Shown here piece after piece: positions 12,939-24,896 of a DNA stretch of 64,000 bases. The notes below the pieces were generated by a model. That model worked only from the letters and a program-made list of their open reading frames with translations, searched no databases and was not told the DNA's origin. The translations under genes and the position numbers were made by a program. Numbering within the stretch: the stretch's first letter is position 1; every line of letters starts with the position of its first letter. The stretch covers positions 7,750,001-7,814,000 of the forward strand of contig CAJFCV020000004.1 in the NCBI GenBank assembly GCA_904066235.2, read 5' to 3'. This stretch comes from Bursaphelenchus xylophilus (lineage: Eukaryota; Nematoda; Chromadorea; Rhabditida; Aphelenchoididae).

Positions 12939-13777
12939 TAGAGGATCTCTTTAGTCTAAATTTGTTGCCTTCTCACGACATTTGCACAGTTTATTTTGAT
13001 TCCTCAGTAACAACCTTGTGCAATTTTCAAAATTTAATTGTTTTTCGTCGAATTTCGAGTCACTCCTGTTTATTTACTCATAAAATGTCCCGAATTACTC
13101 AACCCACTCACTTTGCCTTGCTCCTTCATTGATCTGTTTGTTCATTTCATCTGTTTTTGTACGTGGGGTTTATGTAAAAACCCTATCGATCATATCGAAT
13201 ATAGCAGACAATATTCTGAATCATAGGGAATAATGTGCTATGAGTCAAAGAGCGCTCGCAATAACGGAGTTCGCTTCTGCACATAAATATTAATCTTGTA
13301 ATGATGTTTTTAATCGTATTAGTGGGGGTGGAATTTTTTCTAGGGAATTTTTGAAAAGGTTTTGGGTGAATTATTTGATGAATAGTATTTGAAATTATCA
13401 AATATTTCAAAACAAAAAATACTTAAATTAAATTTTGAATAAAAATTGCGAAAATACATGATGAGAGGCGTCGAACTGACAAACAAAAAGATAACTAGAA
13501 AACCCTGCATGGCATGCTGACAACCATGTTTAGCGATTTTAAAAGCTGTGTGCTCTTTGTTGAAACGCTGAGAGCCGACTACTTTTGGCCGTTTGTCTGC
13601 CAATTTCGCGAGGAAAGGAATCTTTTTTGCTGAAGCGTGGCTCTTGTCAGTAAACATTAGAGGTCGTACTTTGATCACGTATCTTTATACATACATGTGG
13701 ACCTCCACTTAGCCCTTAATTTTGAATCTCCAGTCCGCGGCACTTCCCTATCAACAACGCCCGCGACAAACCCCGTG

Positions 13778-13820
13778 TCAGAGAACAGGAGTGCAATCTT
13801 TCTGCACTCCTGTTCTCTGA
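13778..13820. repeat. Perfect 18-bp hairpin, 7-base loop
   Basis: TCAGAGAACAGGAGTGCA pairs perfectly with TGCACTCCTGTTCTCTGA across the loop ATCTTTC. The stem extends about three more pairs with one G-T wobble. Confidence 0.85.
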
Positions 13821-16800
13821 TACTACATATGCATTGTCCTCTCGTGCAAACAGAATAGTTATGGAAATTTCCGTCCTTCAAACTCCGGTTGTGGGCTGAC
13901 GAAGCGAGAAGCAATCGCCGAAAAAAGATAGTGCTTTTCGTGTACTCCTGATCCGGTTATCTTGTCTTTCCGCGTTTGTAGAGCCCCCAGCTTCCCTCGG
14001 CGTAAAACATACAAAACATTTACCTACGTGAAATGCGGACATCTTATCGGAACGGTTGTAAACTCCAGCCCTTATCACGCAATGTCTTACCTTTGTTTTT
14101 ATTATTGTTGCCTAAGGGCAAGAGAGTAATCAACAAGGGGAAGAAGGTACGGTAACTTCATGTCTGCTCAATTGGAAAACAATTTTTTTGCCATTTTGAC
14201 GGAAGTTTTCGTTGTAATCAAGAAACATTACGATTGATACAGTCCTGTTGGAGATGCAGCTGTGGTGTTTGTGAAATGTGGCGAAGGAGTTTAGGGATAG
14301 GCCCGCATAACAGTCCAGGTTTTGCGCTAAATGATAACCGAGTTTTGATTAAATTATGATGATACGGAGGACGTCTAAAAAGTAGAAAAAGCAAGAAATC
14401 ATTTTCGATACAAACTTGGGTCAAACTTTATTCAAGGTTGAAAATGAACATTTTTTAGGCAAAAATATTAATGTAAAAGCCATAGGACATCTAGCTAGCA
14501 TAAGCTTTGGTTAAGTTTTGACAAGAAATTTCCGCTGACTTACAAGGAAGGTTCTGGCGATGCGACGGTAGAACAAACCGCTGATCACATCCCCTTCAAA
14601 CTGTCGCCATATTTGAAAGCAACGATTTTATGAATTTAAATTATTGGGCAGAACATTTTGAAAGTACTAGATGGTCGGCAGTTTGTATGTTCCCATTGTA
14701 CGCTTTTGGTTTTTTTGATTCCTACAAACGGCGTTACAAACTACGTCCATTTTTAACCCTAACACTGTCAGACTTGCGTCGAGAGTTTGTGGATTGGGAA
14801 GGCGACTGATAAAGTTTGCACAATAGAATCTGAAAAAAGATTTTTTAGTTTGCCTAACGTATTAGAAAAGTTTCCCCACGAGCAGTGTCCGTTAATTGGT
14901 ACTCGGCGGTACGGACTTCACACAGTCCCTCAGGCTTCCATTGGTTAGCGCAGAATACGGTAAGACGGCGAAACAAACCGTTCTCGCTACAGTAATTAAG
15001 CCGATTTACAAAGCAAGTTAGATATAAATCTCATACTTTGAAGAACTTCAAAATTCTGAAGTTATGAATAAAGAAGATCACAACACTTGAACAAACTTGG
15101 AAATTATTTTTACATTAGTTGGTTCATTCACCACGTCAGAGATATATGTTTGGCTCACAAATTGCGAACGTTCGGAAAACACAAACCAGAACCACACAAT
15201 CCATGAAAGGTTGGGCTTTGCACTAATATCCGTCCTTTAGCACGTTTTGCTTTTCAGCCCTGGTATCACTGATATTTTGCGGCTCGTTATAATCAAGGAA
15301 TAAAATAGCTTTAAATTTGGTTGGCGTTTACATAGATTTCTTGGTTGAGGTTTGCCGATGTTTTAGTCTTTATTTTTAGCTTTTAAGTCTGAAAACTCAC
15401 GGAAGATCATTCGTGGGTTCTCATGTCTGCAGCTCTAAAATTTAACACTTCTCCTCGGTGATTTTCAGATAACGCGCTAAAATTCAGCCAAGCTTTTGGA
15501 CTTACAATTTTTTATTACATTATTCCTTATAAGAAATAATTTGTAATTTCATTACCCTCAATTACCGTAATATGTCCGCAAAAGCCAGTTAAGTCTGTCT
15601 TAGTACCGTCTGGCATGAACAATTGCTTGCACTTTAGAATTTGTGGGTCCAACATGCAAAGAACGCGACCTAGCAGAGGAAAATATTTATTTACCCAAAC
15701 ATTCGTTGCAAAAAATTAAGTGTAGTTTTCTGCACAGTAATTACAAACGTTATGGTCCCTAGCATACAGAAATGTAACTTCTTTAGTCTGCTAAAGTACG
15801 TATTTTCGTGCAACGCAAACTTGAACTAATGTTTCGTAGAACGGCACGGTAAAGAACGTCTAGATTTGGTAAATTTGTATATGCAACGGGGCAACAGTTG
15901 TGCCCTTGATTTGTATGACTTGTTTTTTTGTGGGAGAATCATGCAAATCCGAGATTCATCTCTGACAAAAATGGTTTTTTCCATAGAAAAGTGTCAAGCG
16001 TCGCAGACTTAAAGTTCTCAATTGTTTTTGAAAGACGCGAGCTCAGAACCTCACATATAGTTAAAAAAAGTAATATTCTACTTGAGCCTTAAGAAACATC
16101 TTCCGTCTTATTTCTATTATATTTGTGTCACTCATTGCTGATGCTCCTGATGTCTACAGGAACCCAAGTTTTAACGACCAACCGATTATTTCTATAGTAC
16201 GTGTTTATTTCAACTTTCCCTCGGTTTCCGTCGTTATAATCAAAGGTGTAATCAGCTTTATTCCCACGGTAAACGTTCTTACATGGGAACTTTATTGTTA
16301 TTTTTTTTTTGATGTGGTTTTTGTCTTTTAGGCCGTTTCCGTGACCATGTGTTATTTTGAGAGTGCAAGTTGATCAATTAGTTTTACAACAAACATCAAG
16401 GAACAAATTTTATATCGTCTTCAGTTCAAAATATTATAAGAAGCCTGAAACTTTGGTGTAAATGAGTTTGTGGTTGTTTACCAAAAACTTCAAAAAGATG
16501 AATGACCTGCTCAGGATGTCACAAACTAAAATGTGCTTAGTAAACCCAAACAAAAGTAGTGTTATTATGCTTTTGAAGGATACACGTTCTCTTGTGTACT
16601 TTTAAAGATCTGTTCGAGATTTCGAGGCTTTCCTACATCTTTATGTAATGTAAAACTTATGAAATATCTGTTAGTATGTAGGTTTATTTTTCCCAAAAAA
16701 GACAGGAATTTTGCTAGTAGAACAAAATAAAACGGAAAATTAGAGGATTTATTTTTGAATTTATAAAAGTGGTATACTGGTACGGAATTTAAAGTTTAAC

Positions 16801-19800
16801 GGTCGGTCACAATTGTCTTCTTCCGGAAGGGCTTTAAGGAAATATGACTCGAAGCAGTTTTTATGGCCTCATTTCATATCTGCTCGTCTGTAGTCCTCGT
16901 TGAATGCTTCGGTTTGAGCTGGGCTTCTCGGCAGCGGTATATGATCGGTTGAAATTTGGAGGAAGTCAGAGAACTCCCCTCCACATCCTCGTTGATTTTT
17001 TAAACATTGTGGATGTGCGGGTTATTTTTCCTCAAGAATCTTGGCTTTTTATCTTCAAAGTTCCGCATTGCCCCAATTATTCCCCCTCCCTTGCTCGCTC
17101 ATAAATATTATCCTCAATCTTGCTGTCCATATCAAGTTCCGAGCCCTCTCAGCTGTTCGTTTCTTGGTCTTTCCCTACAAAAATTTCCGATTCCCCTCAA
17201 ATATTCACAAAAATATATTTTCCGAGCAATTTCCCGTGAGTATACCCGATACGAACGCAAATATTGTGCCTGTATTTTCGTACTCTCTCCTGCTCAGGTG
17301 CTCCGAATATCTGAGTATTATAATTTTTGGGATGTCTTTATCGTCTTGCACACATATCCGATATAACCCAAAAATGTTGAGAACGTGCATTATTCATGGG
17401 GTTCTGAAAACACATGGTGAAAGTACAACGAACAGAATGGAAGGGGATACCACACATACTATATAGTTGTGAATGGTAAAGATGGAAGTAAGATATCTCC
17501 TTGAGAAAGTTAAAGAAACAGAGAAGTGTGATTGGACTCTTTTTTGGCATGAATATACTATTTATTGCCACATTCTTTAAATTTATGTATGTTTTGAAAT
17601 ATGCAAATCTTCAAAAGATTATCAGCCTAGCCTATCAAATTTTTTGTACAAAAAACAACCCGGAAACTTACCAAATGTGCGTATTTCATGGCAGTTTTAA
17701 GCCTTCGGCCTCCTGCAATCAGGGTTCAACTTTTGCTTTCATTAATTAGAGGGTCGATAATCAAAAAAAAACCAAGACAACAAAAACGTTTTTCTTCGAC
17801 AAATTTAATGCTATGTTGTTACCAGTAGCGTCATAAAAGGATGGTATTCACTTTACTATCTGAAGTTACCGTGTCTGCTGACTCTATTGCGTATTATTAT
17901 TACCACCAATCTTCTGACGAAAGCTCAACTTTTTTACGTTGTAATTAACAGTACTACATAAACATGCATGGAAGCCACCATGTAAAAGTCTAGTACTTTG
18001 CTTTACGCAGTATGTTACGTAGGTCTCAATTATTGTCATGTTTACTAACATTTATACAACACGCACTATACATATTGTATTATAAAAGCACTTACAATTT
18101 TTTGAAATTTGAAAAATCACGAAGTAAGTAAAACTCTGTGAAAAAGAAAGGTGAAGGCTACAACGGCTCTTAACTCCTCGCTTTTTTGTAAACAGAAAAT
18201 GTCTATAAAGTGTAAGTGCTTCGTAATGTTATCAGTAAATTGTAGATGGACCAATAATCAGTTTCATTGTTTCAAACCTCAAATTAATATTGTTGGGATC
18301 ATTGAGTTCAATTTTTTTTGAAATGTCCTTATGAATATTTGAATACAGTATGCCTCTGGCAGGAAAATCCCATCTCGTTGACACGAAATGGTTTGAGGGG
18401 TTCCTGTTCTGTATGATCTGCAAACACAGTGCGTTGAGGTCAATCTCAGGGCAAAAGACTGTAGTTTGGTTTGCAGCGTTATCTCCGGGCCAACTTTTAC
18501 ACGTATTTTGAGTATCTCTGGTTTGCAAGGAATCGGTTCTCCGCGGGAATTTTATGGTATGTCCTTGTTTAATGATCGCAGTCAACTAGCTGATAAAAGA
18601 ACTTATTTGTTACTAGTGGCTTCCATTTCCAATCATTCTTATATCAAAGCAAGGGTCCAAAAGCCTAAAAGGTTGAGTACTTGGTTTCTGTTCTGTTCCC
18701 TTCAAAACCCATGTGCTTTCTACGATAAGCCGCTCATTTTTATGAATGCTTTCTTTTCGTATCTTTAAACTCTTCATCTGCACCGTACATCTTGGTCAAA
18801 TTTGATCCAGTTGGTTTCATTATCTCGCGTTTCGCAGACTGGTACATTATTAATTACAATCTCCCCCTTTTCCCTCCCTTTGAGCGGCGATTCTGGTGAC
18901 CATAAGGAAGTGGGGCAGCCTACAAAAAACGTCTGCAAACTCAGCGCTTTATTTTTACGACTTTGATTCGCTGCTCTTGTAATCAAACTTCGCAGACTCC
19001 TTTCTCTTGGGAAAGGTTTTTGATCTGTTGTAATTTTTCGAAGACAAAAACGATGAATGTCGTAATTAAACGGCGTTAATTGGCTAGATAAATCTCTGCA
19101 AATTTGTCTGGGTCGTAGCGCAAAAAACACATGGGAACGGAGGCTTGGAATAGTGAGACTGATACGATTTTTTGGAAAAATTACAAAAATTTAAAGCTCT
19201 TGAAATCAGCGGGATTTTAAAATTACGGCCAAGGATACTTTCTGATACTTTTTTGACAAAGAAATAAGACAAAAACTTTATATAGTTGACGCCATTACCC
19301 CAAGATCTACGTAGTTATGAAATTTCCGGAATTCATTTTTTATAGCTCTTTAATTTTTTAACTTTCTTTTTTAAAGTAGCCTAATTACCAGTTGATAAGA
19401 CTCATCTCAGACATAGATACATCTATGCTCTGTGCCCTCCACCCTCAAAGTGTCCCTTCCAATGCCCTCCTAATGGTCCGTTTGTCTGTCCACGAAACTT
19501 TAGGGAACCCTCCGTTTTGCGTGCATTTCACAAGTATCACGGTTATCAGCAACGATCAAAGCTTTTTCGAATGGTCAAGCGTTGCTCGAGTCTAAAAGTG
19601 CAGCGAATTCCCAGACGGTTGTTAGCAAAAAAAAATGTAATAAAAAAAAGATTTTGAAATATTGCAGATTATCAGAGAAATGACGAGGCTGATATGAACA
19701 GTTTGAGGGCAATCTTTGACCAAGGGAATGTGGGTGGGGTAAGGAGGGATTGGACTGTTGAACTTTGGTTAAAATTGTGGTAGAGGCTCAGGCTTTCCTC

Positions 19801-22281
19801 TCAAAATCTTGTATTTTCATTATAGTTTCTAGTCATTCACAAAACAACAAGCAACCTGATTCGGCATAGAAAGTACAGATAGTTTCAGTCTCTTTAATCC
19901 TCGTAAACTACATTCTTTACGCAATCGATTCTAATTCTTTACGAATTTTCTTGACTTATCTACGACATCAACCTATCATCGTATCCGTATCTAAGACGCA
20001 AAAGCAGCCATGTAGGTCTCGCAGATCATGAATGTTTATTGATCTTGATACATTGATCTCTCCTTCACTTTGTAACCCCTCATCCATTCTAAGTTTGCAG
20101 AGGCGAGGAGTTTGGAAGCTGGCCTCCTCTTTTCAAATTACCGTTTTTTGATAAGAGAAGGCTGATTAAGCGACTCTGTTTGCCCTGAAACTGTTTACAC
20201 ACTGATCTTTTCTACTTTCTAGTATGCTTTATTATACTTTACCACCCTGAAAACTGCTCGCACAACTCACATTTTATTGCAATGATGTACATCACATTTT
20301 TACGAAGTATGTCACTGCTTAAATCATTTTTTATAACCATTGTTTGTTGTGGACCATACTCAGCCACTCCCAGCCTAAATCAGCGTGATTTCCGCATGCC
20401 CTTTTACCAAAATACAATCGATTCCGCGTGCGTTGAGCTTGCTACATAAAGGACATCAGAATCGCTCTCATGACGTGATACGGGATGATAATGGAGCGCC
20501 GCTTACTCGCAAAACACCTTCAAGTTCTTGGTCTTTTCACCCCAAGGCAATCAAGCTTTACGTGTTATTTTCACATGCCACGGGCAATTAAAGAGCCTGT
20601 CCCAATCGTAACAACATAAAGAACATGAGATTATTAGACTTCCGAATCACAGTCCTGAGGAAAGTAGCAATAAAACAAAGAAAAGTGATACATACGGTTG
20701 TATCTTGAGCTGTGATTTATAAACAAACAGAGTGTTTGTGATCTGTTTTGGGAAAGAAAATCAATTTTTATCAATAAATGAGGCGTAAAAGAACAAAGGA
20801 TTAAAGAAAAAAAAATAAAAAGTCCAATTTTTGAAGGCTGCTGTTTTTTGATGATAATTCTTAGCGTTTTTTGTGGTGTTTTGTGAAAATTTGGAAAGAA
20901 TAACAAGCCGATTGCGGAATAAGGAAACAGCGATTTTTTTAACATTTTTGCAAACTCTGCGTACCACAACTTAAAATGTTTTTAAGCCCAAAATCTTTGA
21001 AGTCATCGAACAAAATTTTCGGGGCAAGTCCCAAATTTAAGCCTACGTTTTCTTGATTAAACTTTCATTCGTTTTCGATATCAACCAAAAGTTTGTCATT
21101 TTCAATGTCCCTTGCATCTCCTCATTGAACATTTTTAAACAACTTTTTTATATCAATTTCGTTCTTTCTAGGCTCGTGCAGTCCGCTGTCCTAACAAACC
21201 AAAGGCGTTGCTAATCATCGCTTATAATTTTCTGATTCGCCTGATCTCTTCGCCCTCTTGACGTTATAAATTTGATGACGTTCTTCCGGAGAATAGCCCG
21301 GCTTTATTATCAGAACATTAAATCAAAGTCTGACTCATCTTCGGCCCGAAATAGGAACAATAACATCGCAAATTGTCTGATCAAACATGGATAATGCTCG
21401 CCGTGTGTTGTTTGAGCATTGTTCGTTTGTCAAATGACTTCCTGAACAAGAAAGCATAAACGTTAACGGGACAAGAAGCGATGCTACGTGGGGGTGGTGA
21501 TTTGTGGCTCTTGGTGCTGACGTCAGGGGGATCTGGTCGTGACTCGGACAAGAGTTTGTGTCCAAAAAACGTTTTTCCTGATATATGGGGTTTGTGAACA
21601 CATTGGATAGAGCGGCGTAGGCATAAAGGTTGATACTCAAAGATTAGAAAATAGCGACATCTCTTTGGCTAACTGACCATTAAGCCGGTCGAATCACTGT
21701 TTGATAGAGCTATAAAAAAGAATTTATAGCGTTCTCAAATGTCAATTCTCAAATTTTAAACTTTGGTTCTTTCGCTTCAAATTTTACATTCTGATAAGAC
21801 AACAAGAAAATTATGAAGGATCGGAAATGATGTCAACGGGTTGCAGCCGGGCTGTAAACAATTTGAAATTGACAGATTCTCTAGGAGACCACAAAATCTG
21901 TGATGTTTATTGAATCAGAAGGTGATAACTTGTAGATTTACAATAAATACGCCATAGCATCTCGCCCTTTTGTAAAAATGGTGACTTATTCGAACTTCTT
22001 ATGATCAGAAGTCTTTCCAGACGTCAGACGTCCTAAGATTGCAGCCTGTCTCTTCCGTAATATGTATTATTTTTATTATTATTTATCTTTTTCTTTTCCA
22101 AATTGAAATACGTTCTCCTCCATTTCCATAACACACCGCTTAAATTTTATCATTGATTACGTGAGTTCACACCGGGATATTAGAAAACTTGACGTCTTCG
22201 TGAACCTTTTCCGACCGTACCCGCTTATCTTTTGGTTCCTTTGACTTGTTGCACTTTGAAGAAACACAAAAAAAGTGTTTT

Positions 22282-22305
22282 TTCGCGGGTTTCGAAACCC
22301 GCGAA
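22282..22305. repeat. Perfect 24-bp GC-rich palindrome
   Basis: TTCGCGGGTTTC is followed directly by its reverse complement, with no loop, in an AT-rich neighbourhood. Confidence 0.85.
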
Positions 22306-24380
22306 TCATTGAAAGGAGAATTTTCGATCGGCCAAATTTAGTAAAAATAACAATTATTCATCGATTACACAGCGGAGACCATTCTGGATACGATTTTGAA
22401 ACACGAAAACATATTGTTTATGCAAATGGGGTGTCTTTTTGAGAAATGCTGTAACAAACAGAAGACAATGGGAAAACACGGGGGAAAAGAAGAATACAGT
22501 AAGAATAAAATTGAAAAGCTCGAGGAAACGCGAGAAATCAGAAGCAAAAAGAAGCACAAAATACAGAGATATGGATCAAACATGTTGTAAAATTGTGGAG
22601 AAATCTTAAATTTATGGCGATTTTAAAAAATCGCATTAAATTTGATTTACAAAACAATAATTTTTAAGTTTTTTATAGCAAGTGGAAAGTTCAAAGGCTC
22701 GTAAACGCATTATATACAATAAAAACGTCATAAGACTAACCATGATAAAGTTAGTACGCATTTCATCTATTTACATTGCCACAAAATATTACGGAACCCA
22801 CAAGCAATCCACAGAATCAATAGCCCCAACATGGCAGACATAAAGTTTAATTCTGAACTATTTCAATGAAAAAAAAACATTTAATGCATCCACAATCACC
22901 TAAAAATTGTTTAAGGAACAATTGTTCAATCCTGCAGATTGCCCTTCAAATATTTGTAACGTTTCTTTTATCAAAAAATTCCACAAAAATCACAAAAAAG
23001 ACTTCGAAGAAATCAACGAATCGTTGTGCAAGATGACCATTAATCGTTGAGAGGTGAGATTGCGCTGTGGTCACCGATTCATTTAACTTTCCCCACCATT
23101 TATCAACAGTTTTTTTTCAAAAGTTACCAAGATTAATTGAACTGTCGGAATTCCTTTGAAAAAAATATTTTTACAAAAACTGTTTACTCTCAAACTGCTC
23201 GGAATTTAATTATTTACAACCTTCTTTGCTCAAAATAGTACGTTGTTCTTTGAAATTTAAAAACAAGAAATTGTAAATATGTAATCGTTGCAGTTACCGG
23301 AAAAAATAACGGAACTTGTAGGGTTAACCTTTTCGTAACTGTCAATAAACTTTTCCCATGAATTTTTGAATGTTTGCGTATATGAATTTATGATAAACAA
23401 TTAAATGTTTTTTTCGTTTGAATTCAAATATTGTATTGAACAGTTCCCTGGAGGATTGAAGCGGACTTTGGTGGGACTGATAAGTGGGGCTTTGTCGAGA
23501 ACCACGTGGTGGAAAGATGTTGTTGTTCAAGAATCCATGAAGCCAAGGGAGCACACATAGATGGAGCTTCGAGAAAACTAACAATTTAAATCTTTCTTCA
23601 TTGAAGGCAACTCAAACTGATATAGATTCAAAATACTTGTTCAAAAAGTTTCCTAGAGGAAAATCTATTGAAGACAAAACTTTCAGCGGCCTCTAGTCAT
23701 GCCTTCTCGCTGAAATGTTCAGCGACCTTTCTTGACGATTTAATTTTTTAAACTGAGATGGCTGAGAGCTAAGGATTTGTCTTAAAATTGTTGATTCAAG
23801 AAATTTCATAAATTCATTCCTACTCAAGTTGAAGAGTTCAAATGCATTTTCAATTTCACAATCAAATTTGTTCTTTCACTTTCATTTAGTGTGACCTACA
23901 AACATCAGTTTTATCTCTGTTGAGAACATTCTAAAACCTTAATAACTGCTCAGACACTTACTGATTTTTTGTCCCCCAAACCTCCCCTGTTACCCCATCT
24001 AAATCCTCCCCAAAAAAGTAGGCGGGGTCTTCTACCGTAATCTAGTTTACTAAGCAAATGTTTACTGATCTGTTTTAATCCCCCACGCCTCTTAACTTTA
24101 CTAGCTAACAGCCCACTTCCCTCTTACTGCTTCTAGAATAAATTTTTAATCAAAGTTCAGGAAATCTTTTTTGACATGCCCTTAAACGGGTTTTGATAAG
24201 CGCTCCACTCATTAGCATATCGTCGGCGACACGAGGCTCCGCCCCTTTTGGTCTTTACCACTCGGCGCGTTTTTTCCGAATGTTTTTCGGTCTGCACTCC
24301 TCCTCTTTTTTTCTTGTCTTGTCGAATTTAGGGTTTGTACTACAGGGACAAAACATTTTTCTCCCCGGAGGGCGTTGCGG

Positions 24381-24390
24381 GGTATATAAG
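24381..24390 (+). promoter_or_regulatory. Possible core promoter (TATATAAG) in a GC-rich block
   Basis: A TATATAAG box lies in an unusually GC-rich 400-bp island (24,190-24,590), about 510 bp upstream of the UGT start codon. An octamer-like ATTAGCATAT sits near 24,212. It could drive the UGT gene or an unidentified RNA; no transcript can be identified by reading. Confidence 0.25.
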
Positions 24391-24896
24391 CAACGAGTGG
24401 GAATGGTGGACGGTCCGAGTCTCAAACGCACAACAGCCTCAGGGCGAGCCGGCCTGTTTACTTGTCCTGCGGGGCCGAAAAGTGGCCGCAGATTGGGGGT
24501 GGAGAGGTTCGCGGATACTGTAAAACGTTTTGTTCTCGGCTTGGGGGTTACGGTAGCCATTAGGATTGATATTGCGTGATAAGGAGATAAGTCTGTTGTT
24601 TATAAACATGTTTACATGTTGAATATGGTTGACAGATTTTTATTCATAACCATTGATTTCCTCCAATTTTAAGGGTTACACACAGCGGGGTCTATAATTT
24701 TTCTAGGCCTTATTGCCTCGGGGCATTTCTAGCCTAAAACTCTCTTTTATCGTGCTAATTAGGCATGCCCAGATTTACAGTTCCACTTTGTTTTACATAT
24801 CAACCAATGTACCCGCAACTTTTGAATACCGCGATTTCTTTGGCAAGTTTTTCTTTCATACTATATTCCTAAGATTGCAGCCTACCCAACTATAGA

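Larger units (their letters stand above)
12939..24189. other. No recognisable gene
   Basis: Over 11 kb without a recognisable coding gene. It contains the perfect hairpin at 13,778-13,820 and a perfect palindrome at 22,282-22,305. The most protein-like stretch is on the minus strand around 18,232-18,880, discussed under findings; nothing there matches a family I know. Confidence 0.5.
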
